Shown here one piece after another: positions 1 through 50,357 of a stretch of DNA of 64,000 nt (positions are counted from its first letter, which is position 1; each line of letters begins with the position of its first letter). The notes beneath the pieces were generated by a model. That model searched no databases. It saw only the letters and a program-made list of their open reading frames with translations, and was not told the origin of the DNA. Origin of the DNA: Atherix ibis (Eukaryota; Arthropoda; Insecta; Diptera; Athericidae); NCBI GenBank assembly GCA_958298945.1, contig OY282609.1, positions 28,741,212 through 28,805,211 of the forward strand. The letters are read 5' to 3'. The position numbers and the translations under genes were made by a program.

Positions 1-2712
1 GATTTGGTTCGTTTTTGTACCAAAATTTTTTACGGATATACGAAAATCCATGACATTGTCCAAATCCTGCCCACATTAGAAAATCTAATTTGTACTAAAA
101 AAATTATGGCGTTTATGATCTCAAAATCCATTCGACTTTTTGTTGGGAATTTGTTAACCCTTTGAGGCATACAATTTTAGGTACTTAACATTTTTATTTA
201 GTTTAAATATTATGAATTGTTTGTTTTTAATTAATATGAACATAAAATTGAATAAAAAAAATAGGTACAAAAATATGAAAAAACGTATAATTACTTAATT
301 AATTTTGGTATTTTGAATTGGTTCTTCGGATTTCTAACGATATTGTTGGCTATTGCACCACGCCTTAAAAGGTTAAAAGTTAAAGGAAAATTATTTATTA
401 AAAGACATTTGGTTAAAAGGTTAAAATCTAAAGGAAAAAAATAAATTTATTTCTTATAAACAATTTTGAGTTTTTATGTTCAATTGAATGAGAAAATCCT
501 AGAAACCCTCAACATAATCAATTTTTGGTAAAGAAAATTAAAAATTAATATTTTAAAAATTCTACTTTCTTTCGAAACAGAAAAAAATATTTATTTTTAA
601 GAATTAATTTATCAAAACTTGAAAAGAAATTGAAAGCAGCGTTTCTTAGTAGATACAAAATTAATCAGAAGTTAATTCATTAAAAAATTGTTAAATTTTC
701 TTAAACGAAATAAATTCGTCGAAATTTCCTAATTAGGGAAGGTTAATACAATAATTATTTGCTATGGAAATATCAAAAGAATTCATGAATTTTATTAACT
801 TTCTAATAATCAATTAAATAATTACGTGGAAATTCTTTTAACTACAAAATATTCTCTGTTTGACATTGTAAATTATTATTCAATAGATAATAAGATCAAA
901 AAGTCGATGGTAGAACGTGTAGAAGATTTATAAATTGAATAGTTTGTGGGAAACTGCTAAAAAATGTTTATATTATTAAGCATCTTATTTATTCCAAGTA
1001 GTACAATATTAATTTACATGAAAAACAAGCTTACGTAAAATTTAATTTCATTAAAATTATCCTTATTCCTTATAAAAAATTAAATAGAATCATATAAAAA
1101 TACTTTAAATATTTTCGTAGAATTTTTCAGTCACAGGATAAAAAGTACAGAGAACAAAAAAAAAGGTATATAATAAAAACAAATAAAATTGTGAATTTCC
1201 ATATAAATATAAAAAAAAATATCCTTTTGAGCAAATGCAAACATTAGAAATGGGGAAGTATATTGGGATACTAGCGAGAATATGCACATAAAAAAAATCA
1301 TAGCAAACGTAAAGCTTAGGAAAAATGTGCAGAATTGCAGAAAAAAATCCCCTAAATATTGTGAATGCGAAGGAGTCTGCTCCAATTAGTGTAGTGAATA
1401 ATGCTAAGCTTTACTTTTCGAAATTAAGGGGAATAAAAAAAGAAAGCAAAAATAAAAAAACACAAGCCCCCCCAGGAAGATGGTTCTTGAATGTGAACTG
1501 CCTTTAGCCTTTTATTTTTATATAACATAGCAGCTTTGAGTGGAAAATTCTTAGTATTATGAGAGGATGTGAAATCCTTGGAAAATTTACGAATAAATTT
1601 TTTGCTATTTTTTAATAATAATATTTTTTTCATCATTTATTTCGTTCGAATAAAATGGAGATAGCGTTGAATATTTTTATTCTATTCCGTGGTAAGGTTG
1701 AATGTAAGAAGAAACACCAACTAAATGTGGTTACAGGTATAAAAAGACATCCTTATGGTATTGTGACAAACATAAAATAAAACGGTTGGAGATCACGTTC
1801 TCATGCTTTCCTCTATCCTATCCTATGTAGTAAGAAGGATAATAAAAAATTGTTTCAGTACTTCGTGAGAAATGCGTACAAATTTTAATTGGAAAACTGA
1901 AGATACCAAATATGACTTGGAGACATCCAATTAAATCCTTACATGTTCTTATATATATTAAATAGTGTCTTTTCGAATAGTTTTTGTCATTTTCTTTTTA
2001 ATTTTCTATATCAACTTATTTGATCATAAACATTTTTTCAATTATTTAATATTATTGCTATTTCATTACAACGAGTATATAAGTAATAAATTATAAATAA
2101 ATACGAAACTTTCAATTTTTTAACATTTTTCATTACATATAAAATTTTCTGCATTTCAATGATGAATAATACCTTTTAAAGAAATTGTATTTGCTTTAGA
2201 AAGAAAGGTTAACGCTCTAGGGGAAAAATTTGTTGAAAAGCTAACATTCAGCTACCTTTCGATGTAGGAAGGAAGGAATTTGTTGAAAAGCATAAATCCA
2301 TCGCCACACCCTCTTCACTTTTGCCTTATTCTCCAATAACCAGAATATATAATAATGTCCAAGAAAAAAGGACAAGAAGAAACAAAAATTCATAATCTAC
2401 GTGACTGATGAGATAACTCAGTTAGGCTATTCACTTTTTATCGTGGGTTTGTTTTTGTAAATTATGCAAATTTGTATGTCAGCAACATTAAGGGATAGTA
2501 CCAGAACCCGAACAACAGCTTCCACCTCCCAGAGGGAAATTCATTAATTTTTAACCATTATATAGAAAAGGGGTTTTTTGCTTCTTCTTTTTACATGAAA
2601 AAACAATATTCTTCCATTAGATGTGTGTATTATTTTTGAAAAGGATAAGATAGAAGGATATTTTGTATTGATTTTATGGTATTCTTGGTTAGAAAGTCTT
2701 TCTATTATAATT
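1..2712. other. AT-rich DNA with no recognisable gene
   Basis: The stretch is A+T-rich with many homopolymer runs. Open frames are short and low in complexity, and none has a recognisable domain, signal peptide or splice-compatible extension. It is probably intron or 5' flank of the kinase gene, whose N-terminal exons are not visible. I see nothing further in it. Confidence 0.6.
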
Positions 2713-2946
2713 TTACTTTTTTTTTTTAATTATCATTTCAAGAACCATTAATACTGAAATGTATATTGTCAGCGCTACGATACTAAAAAGGTTATTCTGT
2801 GATAAAGGATATCGGGATGAGGAAATCAGAGTAGAAAGGAAAACTGTTTTTTTAGAAGGGAAGGGGAGGGGGGGTTGGCGTAGAACCATACCGCAGTGAG
2901 AGGCAGTCCAGTATACTAACGACTGTGATATTCGTCTATTCTTCAT
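2713..2946 (-). repeat. tRNA-derived SINE relic
   Basis: Read on the minus strand it starts with a tRNA-like segment containing TAGTATACTGG, which fits a pol III A box. It continues through a body matching the element at 30029-30190 (shared blocks around TTCTACGCCAACCCC and CATTTCAGTATTAATG) and ends in an A-rich tail (T run at 2719-2728 on the + strand). The match to the second copy supports a repeat family. Degeneration hides any target-site duplication. Confidence 0.5.
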
Positions 2947-3065
2947 CTATATCGTCTGTTTAGTTTTTTTTTGTCTTTTAAGACTTGCAATCAAGCGTTT
3001 ATCCATATACAGTCCGGGATTATCAACCTTTAGTTTCTTATAGTATGTTTTTGCCATTATAATCA

Positions 3066-4687
3066 AATGGTGTGTTTTATGTTTCAGGTCGAAGTTTCTT
3101 TTTAACAACTTTTAAATTAAATACAATTTTATAATTTATTATATGGTCTTTAGTATTATATATGGAATATGATGTAGGTCAAATGTCCGCCTCTGGCTGC
3201 GGGGCAAAGGCGAGCTCTTTTAAGCACAGTTTTCATAACATTTTCGCTAACTTCTGGTGTAACTTCAGCAATTTCGTTTCGAATGTTGTCCTTAAACTCA
3301 AGTTTAGTGTACACTTTTTTCTTCAAGTACACTTATACGAAAAAATCGGGGAGGAATCAAATTAGGGGCTCGTGGGGGTCGGTCGATATCACCACTTTTC
3401 GACATTATTCGGCAGGTGAAAATTTCTCCTAAAATTTGCATCGTGGCAGGAGCTGTGTGTTATGTGGCACCTACTTGTTGGAACCACATGTTCTATAGAC
3501 GATACGAGGTATGTTCAAAAAGCTCCAAGGTTTACGTATATTCGATTTTCGCTTTTTTTGTGGCGTTATGTTGGTACTCATGTCTCTCACTTATGCCGAC
3601 AAGTTCGGCACGTGTTTTGACTCGTCTTCGATTTTTTCTCAATTTCGACCAAAAACAGCATCGCATTAACATTGCTAAGAAGCTGTTGGACTCTGTCCGC
3701 GACGACCCAAATTTGCTCCAGAGGTGTAGCATTATGGGTTTATGGTTATGACGTGGAAACCAAAGCTCAATCATCCCAATGAAAGCTGCCGCACGAGCCA
3801 AGACCGAAAAGAGCGCCAAGTTCGGTCGAATGTGAAGATTTTGCTCGTTTTCTTCGATTGCAGGGGTGTGGTGCATCATGAGTTCTTGCCACAGTGTAGA
3901 ACAATCAATAAGGAATATTACCTGCAAGTTATGCGCAAGTTGCGCGAAGAAATCCGCCAGAAACGCCCGGATTAGTGGAAAAACAAAAATTGGCTTTTGC
4001 CATTTTTGGCCAAAAACAACACACTAATAATGTCGAAGCCACCGTATTCCCCATAACTGGCCCCCTGTGACTTTTTCTTGCTCCCGAAACTGAAGAGCCC
4101 CATGAAAGAACGATGATACGCTACAATTGAGGAGATAAAGACGGTATCGAAGGAGGAGCTGAACAGGATCACAAAAAATGATTTTTTGAAATGCTTCGAG
4201 GATTGGAAAAAACAGTGGCACGAGTGTATAATATCTGGTGGGGATTACTTTGAAGGGAACAAAATAGATATTCATGAATAAATAATTTTTGAAAAAACAC
4301 AAAATTCGCGATACTTTTTGAACAGACCTCGTATTTTCTATTCTTGTGCACGCCGTCGATGAGAGGTACCCGGACATTCAGTAACACTCTGTCTCACTGC
4401 GTCAATCTTTTCAGGTGTAAGTTGGCTAAATTATCGCCCATTCTTCGCTTTATCTCTCACTGTTTTTTACACAAAAGTCACGTAATCTTGTCCGCGTGTT
4501 CACAATGGAATAATTGTTTATATAAAATGGTTTAATAATTTAAACATGTTGTTGTGACGTTAGATGGTCAATGATAAATTGTTATCGACCACTTTCAATG
4601 AATGTTAAATTATAGCAGAGAAATGTCATCCAAACCAAAATGGCGGCAAAATAAAATCAACCTGCAACATAAAAAGCACCCTGTATA
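3066..4687 (-). mobile_element. Mariner-like DNA transposon, decayed, with a second mariner inside
   Basis: The ends form imperfect terminal inverted repeats: GTTTTATGTTTCAGGT near 3073-3090 and its counterpart ending in CACCCTGTA near 4685. On the minus strand the left part reads as the C-terminal half of an insect mariner-like transposase, with a PPRAPNLIPP block (the usual PPRSPDLTP), then NIRNEIAEVTPE and RGGHL near the C-terminus. At least one frameshift separates these blocks. The continuation lies beyond 4332 because a mariner (3505-4331) was inserted. The right end lies only about 67 bp upstream of the exon at 4755. Confidence 0.7.
3505..4331 (+). mobile_element. Mariner element, internally deleted (copy 1)
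   Basis: Terminal inverted repeats (CGAGGTATGTTCAAAAAG at the left, CTTTTTGAACAGACCTCG at the right) are flanked by the TA target duplication at 3503-3504 and 4332-4333. Compared with the longer copy at 54430-55680, roughly 335 bp of the N-terminal coding part are missing. A shorter piece around the second catalytic aspartate (the HHDNASAH block) is also missing. Premature stops confirm it is dead. It sits inside another transposon (3066-4687). Confidence 0.85.
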
Positions 4688-4804
4688 ATAGAGGATGTGG
4701 TTTATGGCGGAGAGATACATTTCGTTTAATTTTTTTCTGCATTTGGTATACTAGTTTTGGAGGATTTGGACTTAGACTTATGCTAGACAGGCCGAATGAT
4801 CAGC
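3931..4804. repeat. Segmental duplication, copy A (partner 8836-9709)
   Basis: An 874-bp block recurs without indels at 8836-9709, with about 15 substitutions by hand count. The block spans half of mariner copy 1, the right part of the host transposon, the unique spacer before the exon, the splice acceptor at 4753-4754 and the first 50 bases of the exon at 4755-4882. Because it covers unrelated junctions, copy A is almost certainly the source and 8836-9709 the copy. Confidence 0.9.
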
Positions 4805-4882
4805 AAATGTATCGGCGTCTATCGAAGAAATATTCTAGAGTTCGTAGGCTTTATTTACTTGAAAATACCACTTTGGTATCAG
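4755..4882 (+). CDS. smi35A: Probable upstream exon of the DYRK kinase gene
   Basis: A pyrimidine-rich tract ending in TAG (4752-4754) precedes an open stretch of 42 codons, rich in Arg, Leu and Tyr (it includes RRLSKKYSRVRRLYL). The exon ends CAG|GTAATA at 4882/4883 in phase 1. The next exon at 6006 begins AG, so the join gives a GAG codon and keeps the frame open into the DYRK homology region. That phase match is the main support. The exon starts in mid-codon, so earlier coding exons must lie upstream. The residues do not match a block I can name. It could be a chance open frame, but the strong splice sites argue otherwise. Confidence 0.6.
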
Positions 4883-5089
4883 GTAATATATGTAATCTGC
4901 CAGAAGTAAAATTGTTGTTTCTCTTAATAATTGAGTTTTAATTAAAAATGGGAATAATTAATTTTCACTGGTTCAAATAAGTGTTATAAAAAACCGTGAC
5001 GATATTGCTGGTTTCTGTTAGAAGCAATTTTTATTGGATTATCTACTAAAGGGTGGGAGAACTTGGATTGTATTTTTTGGATATTTCCA

Positions 5090-5525
5090 ATTGAATTTTG
5101 TGTGGAAATATCCTAAGATCAAGTTTCAAAATGCGTCGTAGCGATGTTCTGGAGATGCCCAATTGAGTAGCACGTCGACGAGTAGACACAGATCGTTAAC
5201 ACTTTCGCGTACAGCCTCCACAGCTTGTTTATTGCGAACGTGTTGATTAAAATTTGTTCGTGGCTCATCAAATACTCATAAATGGATTATTCAGTTTCTT
5301 ATCATGTTTGCACTAGGATCTGCGACAGTATTAAAATGCCAACGATGTGTTCTAACAATAGATCGTCTGGCAGAAAAATAAAATTCAACATTTTTGACAC
5401 GTTCTTGCACTAAGTATGAACCAATTATAAAATTTTATAAAAATTCTTTATAAAAGTGCAAAAAAAAAAAATTTTAAAAAAAAAAGTTGAATACATTTCA
5501 TTTCAGTTAGTCCACCCTGTACAAT
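5090..5525 (-). mobile_element. Mariner-like transposon fragment, N-terminal end
   Basis: On the minus strand it reads as the start of an insect mariner-like transposase, beginning just after the ACAGGGTGG end at 5522-5514 and an A/T-rich leader. The protein-like part includes a VEFYF start and helix-turn-helix segments. It aligns throughout with the better copy at 29120-30285. Several stops and frameshifts are present, and the C-terminal half is missing. Confidence 0.65.
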
Positions 5526-6005
5526 GTTGTGGTACTAACAAAACAAGAACGTAAGTGTTCTTAATCGTTCGTCGATCCCATTCTTCAGTGCACCAAAGTT
5601 TCTTACCATTGGCATAGACAAAAACCGATCGTAGCTTTTTAGCATAGAGAGCTTTTCAGACAGCGTTAACCGTCGGGGCTGCAACGTCGCTGCTTTGTAT
5701 CTGGTGCGGACTGACTGTCTCTCGTTTGCTCTTCGTAAATTGTGTAGTTTTTCTCGCTTTCTTGCTAAGCAACATTATATGTAGAACAACTTTGGTGAGA
5801 ACATGTATTTTGTAGAACAGTTCAGCTTTTTTGAGATAAGTTATTGAGCTTATAGGCTAGAAATTTTATTTGTTAAAATTAAGTGAAATATATTTAAACG
5901 GATGAACTAAAACCTTAAAAAAAATATTGCTATTATTCTAATAGAAGCACACATATACAATATTAAGTAATAAACGTTTTTCTTTTCAAATTTGCATCTT
6001 TTCAG

Positions 6006-43608
<37,603 letters not shown>

Positions 43609-45300
43609 CGTGATCGTCGTGCCTTTGACGGTGACGCTGAAGTCGCCGTTGTTGCCGCCGCCGCCTCCGACTTACAATTAGAAAAATGCAAACTAGTCAA
43701 CATGGTGGATTTGTGGACATAAAAAAAAACCGAATGCAAAACAGTTTTTTTCTTTTTGTAGAAAAGGTGGAAAAATTTATATTAAGAAAATAAAATTTCA
43801 AAAAAGAACAAATCAGTAGTAAACAATTAAATAAAATAAAATGGAAAAGAACAAAAATAGGACCATAACTGAACCATAACTGACAAATTTCGACTCAAAA
43901 ACAAATAAATAAAAATCAATCAATCATAAATTTATCGAAGACAGTCGCGAAAGAGATTTTTAGGTAAAGAAATAAAGAAATATAAGCAAATTATACACGA
44001 ACAATAAAATTATAGTAAAATTTAGGAAATCATACAAAAACAGGAGTGAAGATAGAAAACTAGTGGCAAAAAGGTTAACTTACTTACAATTAAAAAAAAA
44101 CATATTCTTTTCCATAATATAAATAAACTTATTGAGAAAAAAAAACATATAATCAAATTGGAAATTATATTAAATATTTTTAAAAAAAAGGACCCTTTCT
44201 CTTCGAGGAAAATTCAAAATAAAAACAAAAAAAAAACAATAATAATTTTAATAATAACAATAATAAAATTAATTAATTAGCGATAGAAAAATATATTATA
44301 TAATTAATAACTTATTATAATAATATGATAATAAATGATTTAATAAATAACATTAAGTAATTATGATAATTGAAAATATGACAAGTCTTCTGAGCAAAAC
44401 GAAATGAAATTCATATAAATTTAAGGTTAAAAAAATTAAAAAGAAAAAAAAATTCAACTTTAGGACTTAAAAACAGAACTACAAAAATTATTATTATTTT
44501 AGGAAAAAAAGAAAATTAAAACAAAAATAAATTAAGAAAAACATATAAAAAAAAATATAATTTTTTCAATGTACGAAATTGCTGAAATTTCAGTTATTTC
44601 GTAAATAATAGATAAACAAACAAAAAAACAATAAAATTTACTAATATTAAGTGGAATAGATGAAAACATATTAAGAAAAACTACACGTACATTAATAAAA
44701 AAAGACCATTATGATAAAAACTGTTTTAAATCTATAATAACAAACGAACAAAAATCTAAACTTTAAACAGTAAGTTAAAATAATTTCAATAGTAAATATT
44801 ATAGTTAATATAAGAGATGAGAAATATTACAAAAAAAAAATTGACAATTATTATTTAAACTACTCTAGTATTGAATGTATTCTCCTTAAAGAATTTTTTT
44901 TAAAAATAAAGTATTACTGTTGAAACAATTAAAAGTTAATATGAAAATAAAAACAAAAAACAGACCATAAAAATTGTTCAAATACAGACGAAATTTTTTT
45001 AAAAGGAAATTACAATATAATATTGGAAAAATAGCCCATATTAATTATGACGATAGTATTTATGAGTAAAAATAAAAGTAGAAAAATAAAATTAGGCTTC
45101 TTACTATGTATTTTTACACTTTAAACAAAAACTTAAAAATAAAATAATTGAAAATTTTCAATTTTAGTAAAATTTTTAAATAGAAAAAAAAATGATAAAA
45201 ATACAAAATAAACAATATATGTTTATGATATTAAGAAAATTATAAAATTTTATGGCGGCAATGAAAAGAAAAATGAAAATCTTTAGCATTTTTGACAAAA
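43609..45300 (+). other. 3' UTR / 3' flank, extremely A-rich on + strand
   Basis: After the stop a short GC-rich tail gives way to over 1.5 kb in which A greatly outnumbers T on the + strand. The first AATAAA is near 43789, and many more follow. Part is presumably the kinase 3' UTR. Where transcription ends cannot be read from sequence alone. No open frame of note. Confidence 0.6.
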
Positions 45301-47690
45301 TATCTACAACCTTTTATTTTTAATTTTTATTTTTTATTATTTTCTTCTATTTTTGTTTAATTTTTCTTGTATTTTAAGATAAAAAATCTGATAATAATGA
45401 TTATATGGTAAATAGTATTTTTATTTTTAATTTAGTTATAAATTATTCTCATTATTATTATTATTATTATTATTTTTAAATATTACGATTATTTTATTTA
45501 TGATGATTACTTTTTAATAATTAAATATATAAATAAATAAATAAAATAAAATAAAAACAAAAATACTAAATTTTTTAGCCAACAAAAATTTGATAAATCC
45601 TGAAACTTTATTCCCAATTTACCTTGTTTTTTTTTTTTGAAATTTTGATAGTTTTGTCAATTAATAAAAATTTTGTAATTTCTTATAACAGATTTTAAAC
45701 AGTCTCAAATATATATTAATAGCAAAAATGATAAATCAATCTTCAAAAAAAAAAAAAAAAAGAAATGGAGCAATTTTAAAATGCAAATTATTTTTTTTTT
45801 AAATTTATTTAATTACTTATAAATAATTTAACAATTATTATAATTTTAATAATTCATATATTTATGAAAATACCAATTTATAATTTATAAGTGAAAAGAA
45901 AAATCATATTTTTCCAATTATTTAGTACTTATAAATTATTTTCAATTTAATTTTATTTGAAAATAAGTGTTTTTCATACAAACATGATAGCTGCCAATAC
46001 GAAAAAAGTACTACTCAAATCAAAATCATAATTGAGAAAATTAAGCGCATCCAAAAATCCCTCTAAAAATATTCACCTTTAAATTTTTCTTCTTATACTC
46101 TGCTAAAAGAATAGAATTCTTGCTTGTCGGCATCATATTTTTCCTTTTACACTCTCGTATGATTAGTGCAGAGAAGCTATTAATTTTGATGAGAAATGTT
46201 CTAAACGATTATAGAGGGAATAGTCTATAAAAGTCCTTTCGTTTTTTTAAGAGAATTAAAAATTGCACTCCACAAGTAGAGAGAAATTGCTAAATGTCTC
46301 TTACGGCTATTTTTACTTTTTGATTTCTTATTTTTGCGCTCTGTGCGTACGCTAGCATTAAACGAGAGAAGCGCAAACCAAAATGCCAGTCTATAAGCTC
46401 TCTGCGCTGCTTCACTGTTTACAAGTTTACAGCGCGCTCCTATATGTGGGGGAGAAGCGCAAAGCTGAGAACACCACAAGAACATTCTGCTTTGTGAGTG
46501 AGTGCAGTAACAAGTGTATGTCAGAACCCAATTAATCTCTCTTGAATAGTGAAGGTGTATGGTTATGAAAGTTAAGGTGTGTGTTATTAATATGCGTGCA
46601 AATTGTAATATTTTTTGCTATTTTTTGTGTTGCAAATCAAATTTCATTACAATTTTCCAAATGTTTATTAACTCAAATTAAAAATTACTTAACAATAATT
46701 TACATTTTAACTCAAATTAAAAATTACTTAACAATAATTTCTTGTAGTGGAGTTTTTTGTTTTAATTTGTTTTCGTCGTAATCGATTGGAATTGGAAATC
46801 AATCACTAAAAATTCGTAAGTTTCTTATTTATTTATGTGAACATTTTAGTTTTATTTGAATTTTTACATAATATTTGTTTACTATTACATGAATTTTACG
46901 ATTGGAAAATATTTGTTTACTCGTACATGAATTTTTTAAAGTTTTTTTTTGGTTGAAATTTTGATTGTGCAACTCAAACAAGGCTTTTTCAAGGCCGTCT
47001 TATCATCATTCTTGTTAAGAATTCTTAATTGTGTGTGCCCGAAAGTCGTGAATAAATATATTTAAATCTACCTGGTTAAGAAGAATTTTGGTTCTTTTTT
47101 AAAACTAAATCCAATGTTATTGGAAAACAATAATTTTTCTTTCATGCTCAATGAAAAACTTGTGAATTTTTTTTAAATCGATGACTTTATTTTAAGAATA
47201 TTGAAGGCTTTTGAATAAATTTCGGAAAAATGCTAGGTTTGCGATTAATATGCTAATATATTTGATTTCGATAATGGCTTAGGGGATCCATCAAGTGTGA
47301 AAGAGGCTTTTCTTGATTGAACAATTTTTTCTGACAAGTTTTCCTGTCAAATCGAATGGAAACAATCCAAAACAAAATCAATCTATTATCTTATGTTAAA
47401 TGTCCTCGTAATATATAAAATTGTCCAAAAAAAAAAAAAAAATCCAAACTGGGAAAATGAACGGCGGCCATTATTGGTATTTGGGTCTTTTCATAGGCGT
47501 GTGATATGTTTTCAAATGGACCTTGTGGCCATATTTAAAAGGTTAAAATATTCTATCGCTACCAGTAAGTTTTGAGATTTATTCTGGAAAATTAATTTCC
47601 AATTTATACACAACGCTCTGGAAATTTCCCAATTATTTTTTCAAAATAATCAAAGACAAATAATAAAAAAATTCCGAGGAAATGACACAA
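45301..47690. other. Intergenic AT-rich DNA
   Basis: Composition becomes more T-rich on the + strand after 45300. A 33-bp direct repeat (TAACTCAAATTAAAAATTAC core) occurs at 46669-46701 and 46708-46740. A more GC-rich patch at 46320-46530 with a following AATAAATATATT near 47050 might be a solo LTR, but no termini were found. Confidence 0.45.
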
Positions 47691-48170
47691 ATTATTCTTG
47701 AGGAACTCTTACATTCTGAAAAAGTGACCGTTTAATGTGGAGTTTCCGTTATTGTCAATGCTGAGCGTTACACATCAAAGATAACGATTTTTTTCGTAAT
47801 CCAATGGAAAGATATTGATTTAACGAATACGTGGTTTTAACAAAACGGCACCATGTGCCACACAGCCCATGTCACAGTCGATTTATTGCCGAAAAAGTTT
47901 GGCGAGTCGATTTAACACATTTATGGTCTATGTTAATAAGCCAGCAACCATTGATGCATTAAAATTAAACATGGAACGCCAAATGTCGTGAAATAATACC
48001 GGATTTATTGAACAAGGTAATCGAAAATTGGAACCATCGTATTTCTGTTCTGTAAACGGAGCAGAGGCGGCCATTTGAGCAATGTTATTTTCAGAACATA
48101 ATTGAATCGATTGCAATTCAAAATAGAATAGTAAATTTTGCTTCTGGACACATTTATATTTTGTCATTGA
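47690..48170 (+). mobile_element. Mariner-like transposase C-terminal relic
   Basis: On the + strand: DLTNTWF.QNGTMCHTAHVTVDLL (second catalytic Asp changed to Asn), FGESI, then frame-shifted REIIPDLLNKVIENWNHRISV near the C-terminus. It belongs to the same MLE family as the intron copies. Confidence 0.65.
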
Positions 48171-48419
48171 AAACCCCTAATACGAGCAATGCGGAATAAT
48201 TTAATATCGGCTCGCCTAAATTGCCAAAACACAATTTAAATCGTAGCAAATTGCATAGTCGGAAAATAGGCGCACATTAAATTGAAGCTGCGATTGCATT
48301 CTATTTAGTTCATTTTCTCTTTCTTTCACTTGCTGGTTAAGAGCATCCGTTTCTATTGCAGTTCCAGTTTGAACCGAATGCGGCGGACCATTCACGATAA
48401 TACGTATTCTAAATAAAAA

Positions 48420-48512
48420 TAAAATACTTATAATTTTATTAAGAAAAATATTCAACCAAAAAAATATTTTTTTTGGTCACATAATTTTCTTAATAAAATT
48501 ATAAGTATTTTA
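48420..48512. repeat. 93-nt hairpin with a perfect 28-bp stem
   Basis: Arms 48420-48447 and 48485-48512 are perfectly complementary. An inner stem (ACCAAAAAAA with TTTTTTTGGT) lies within the loop. Long AT-rich foldback; either a palindromic MITE centre or a potential hairpin RNA. Confidence 0.85.
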
Positions 48513-50049
48513 TAGCCAAAAAAATAGTAAAAACTACGCAAACATAATTTAAAAATAAAACGTTTTTTTGCGATAGAAATTTTCATTTCGAAAATCGATT
48601 ACTTTTCAGTAGAAAAACAGATAGCAGAAGGTTCATTTCTCAGACCAAAAGACCCAATTATGAAATATACTAATCTACATCTCAGTTAAAAAAAATGTCC
48701 AAACTTATTGATTGTATTAAAAAAATAAAAACTTTTACCAACAAAATTGACAATAAAATTTTCACGTTAAATATACAATAAATAAATCAAAATTGACTCT
48801 TTTCGATTATTTCTATTAAAAATTTATAATTTATTTCTATTTATTCAATAATTTTTCTTAAGTTTTTTAATTATTTAAAAAAAAAATTCCCTTCTTTTCA
48901 ACACGCAAAAAATGTAAAATTTTAATTTTAAGTGAATGCGCCTAAAAAAAAAATATTTCTTCAAAGAAAAACTGACAATTTTAAATAAAAATCAATAATT
49001 TTAATTTTAATAAATTCAATATAAATAAATTAAAGTTAATTATATAATTAAAAAAAACTAATAACTAATATAGTAAAAATAAGAAAGTAATTTTAGAAAT
49101 TATTATCTGACCAAGTTTATTCGTACTAATTAAGACTAATCTCTTACCGTTTATAGTATGTAGGAGAAGGAAGAAAATATTTATTAATTTCGGAATTTTA
49201 ATAGAAGAAAAATTCTTAAACAGTTAATATGAAAAGAAAAATGTGTCAATAGTACATAATCAATAGTAATAGTAGTAAACATACCCCCCAATCCCCAAGT
49301 AGAGACAAGTAAAATAATATTGTAAGAAATTTTGTTTTCCTGAATTTTTATTATTTACTTCCTTTTTCAACAATGACTGATTAGAAATGTTAAATATTTA
49401 AACAGTGTGCATTTGTAAATGTTTAGCTTGATAAGAGAAATAATAATATAATTGATAAGCCATTTTAGATAAGGGAAGAAAAAGTTTTAACTAAAGAGAA
49501 AAAAAATGAAGAAAAACAGTCAAAAATTGAAAAAAAAATGGGCGAAGAAAGCTATAGAATCGCCTTCGAAATAAGATTTTCTGAATCCTTAAATCTTTCA
49601 TACAATATAAAATTTTGTATTTTTAATAAAATGCAATTAAAAAAAAAAAGGATTTTTCCAATTTTCGGTTCTTCCTTTGCTTTAATAAACAAATTCCAAA
49701 TCTGATTAGTCGATATTTCTAATGATAAGATTTGTTCGAATTGATATAATATTGTGCACGTACTGTAAATAAACAAAATAAAAATATTATTAATATGATA
49801 AAATTTTGTCAAATTATTTAAAGCGATCTAGTTTTGTTCAATTCAATTTTTTCCTAACTTATAATTTGGATATAAATCTGTCCGTTAATTTATCAAATTC
49901 AAATTTTGTAGGCATAAAAATGGATAACAACATTATAACTAGCAGACTTATATAATAGTAATAATTATCGTGGATGATTATGGAGAGTAAACATCCATCG
50001 AACATTCTCTTGCTAGTGTGAGCTTATGTTTAATACTCAGTATTTTAAT
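48513..50049. other. Intergenic AT-rich DNA, nothing recognised
   Basis: A minus-strand frame of 86 codons at 49552-49812 is Ile/Phe/Leu-rich and typical of random AT-rich DNA. Confidence 0.5.
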
Positions 50050-50357
50050 AAATCACGCGATCAGTGACATTTAAGTCTTGAAGGACTGTTTCTAAGAGAG
50101 GGAGTAGAGGATAGTTCTTAAACAAGGCGATCACAGGAATGGAACTTTTTATAACGAGTCACAGCCACACATTAAAAACAAATGGGACTTCAAGATCACG
50201 ATGAATAATAGTATTTCGAACATAAAAGGGAGCGTCGACAATTGTACGGAGTGTTTTTGATTGAAGGGTGAATACAGCCCAAGAGGTCTAGTCCATACGT
50301 CCATATTGGTTTCAGTAAGGCATTGTATAAAAGTAATTTGCTGTCTAAAAGTCGAAC
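50050..50357 (-). mobile_element. Jockey-clade LINE fragment
   Basis: The minus strand reads LDSKLLLYNALLKPIWTYGL followed by LRTIVDAPFYVRN-like sequence, the standard region after the reverse transcriptase in Jockey elements. An R1-like fragment abuts it at about 50358, probably by insertion. Confidence 0.7.

Noticed and set aside
46180..47080. A solo LTR or a short gene
   Set aside because: A GC-richer patch and an AATAAA-like signal exist, but no LTR termini, target duplication or coding content could be found.
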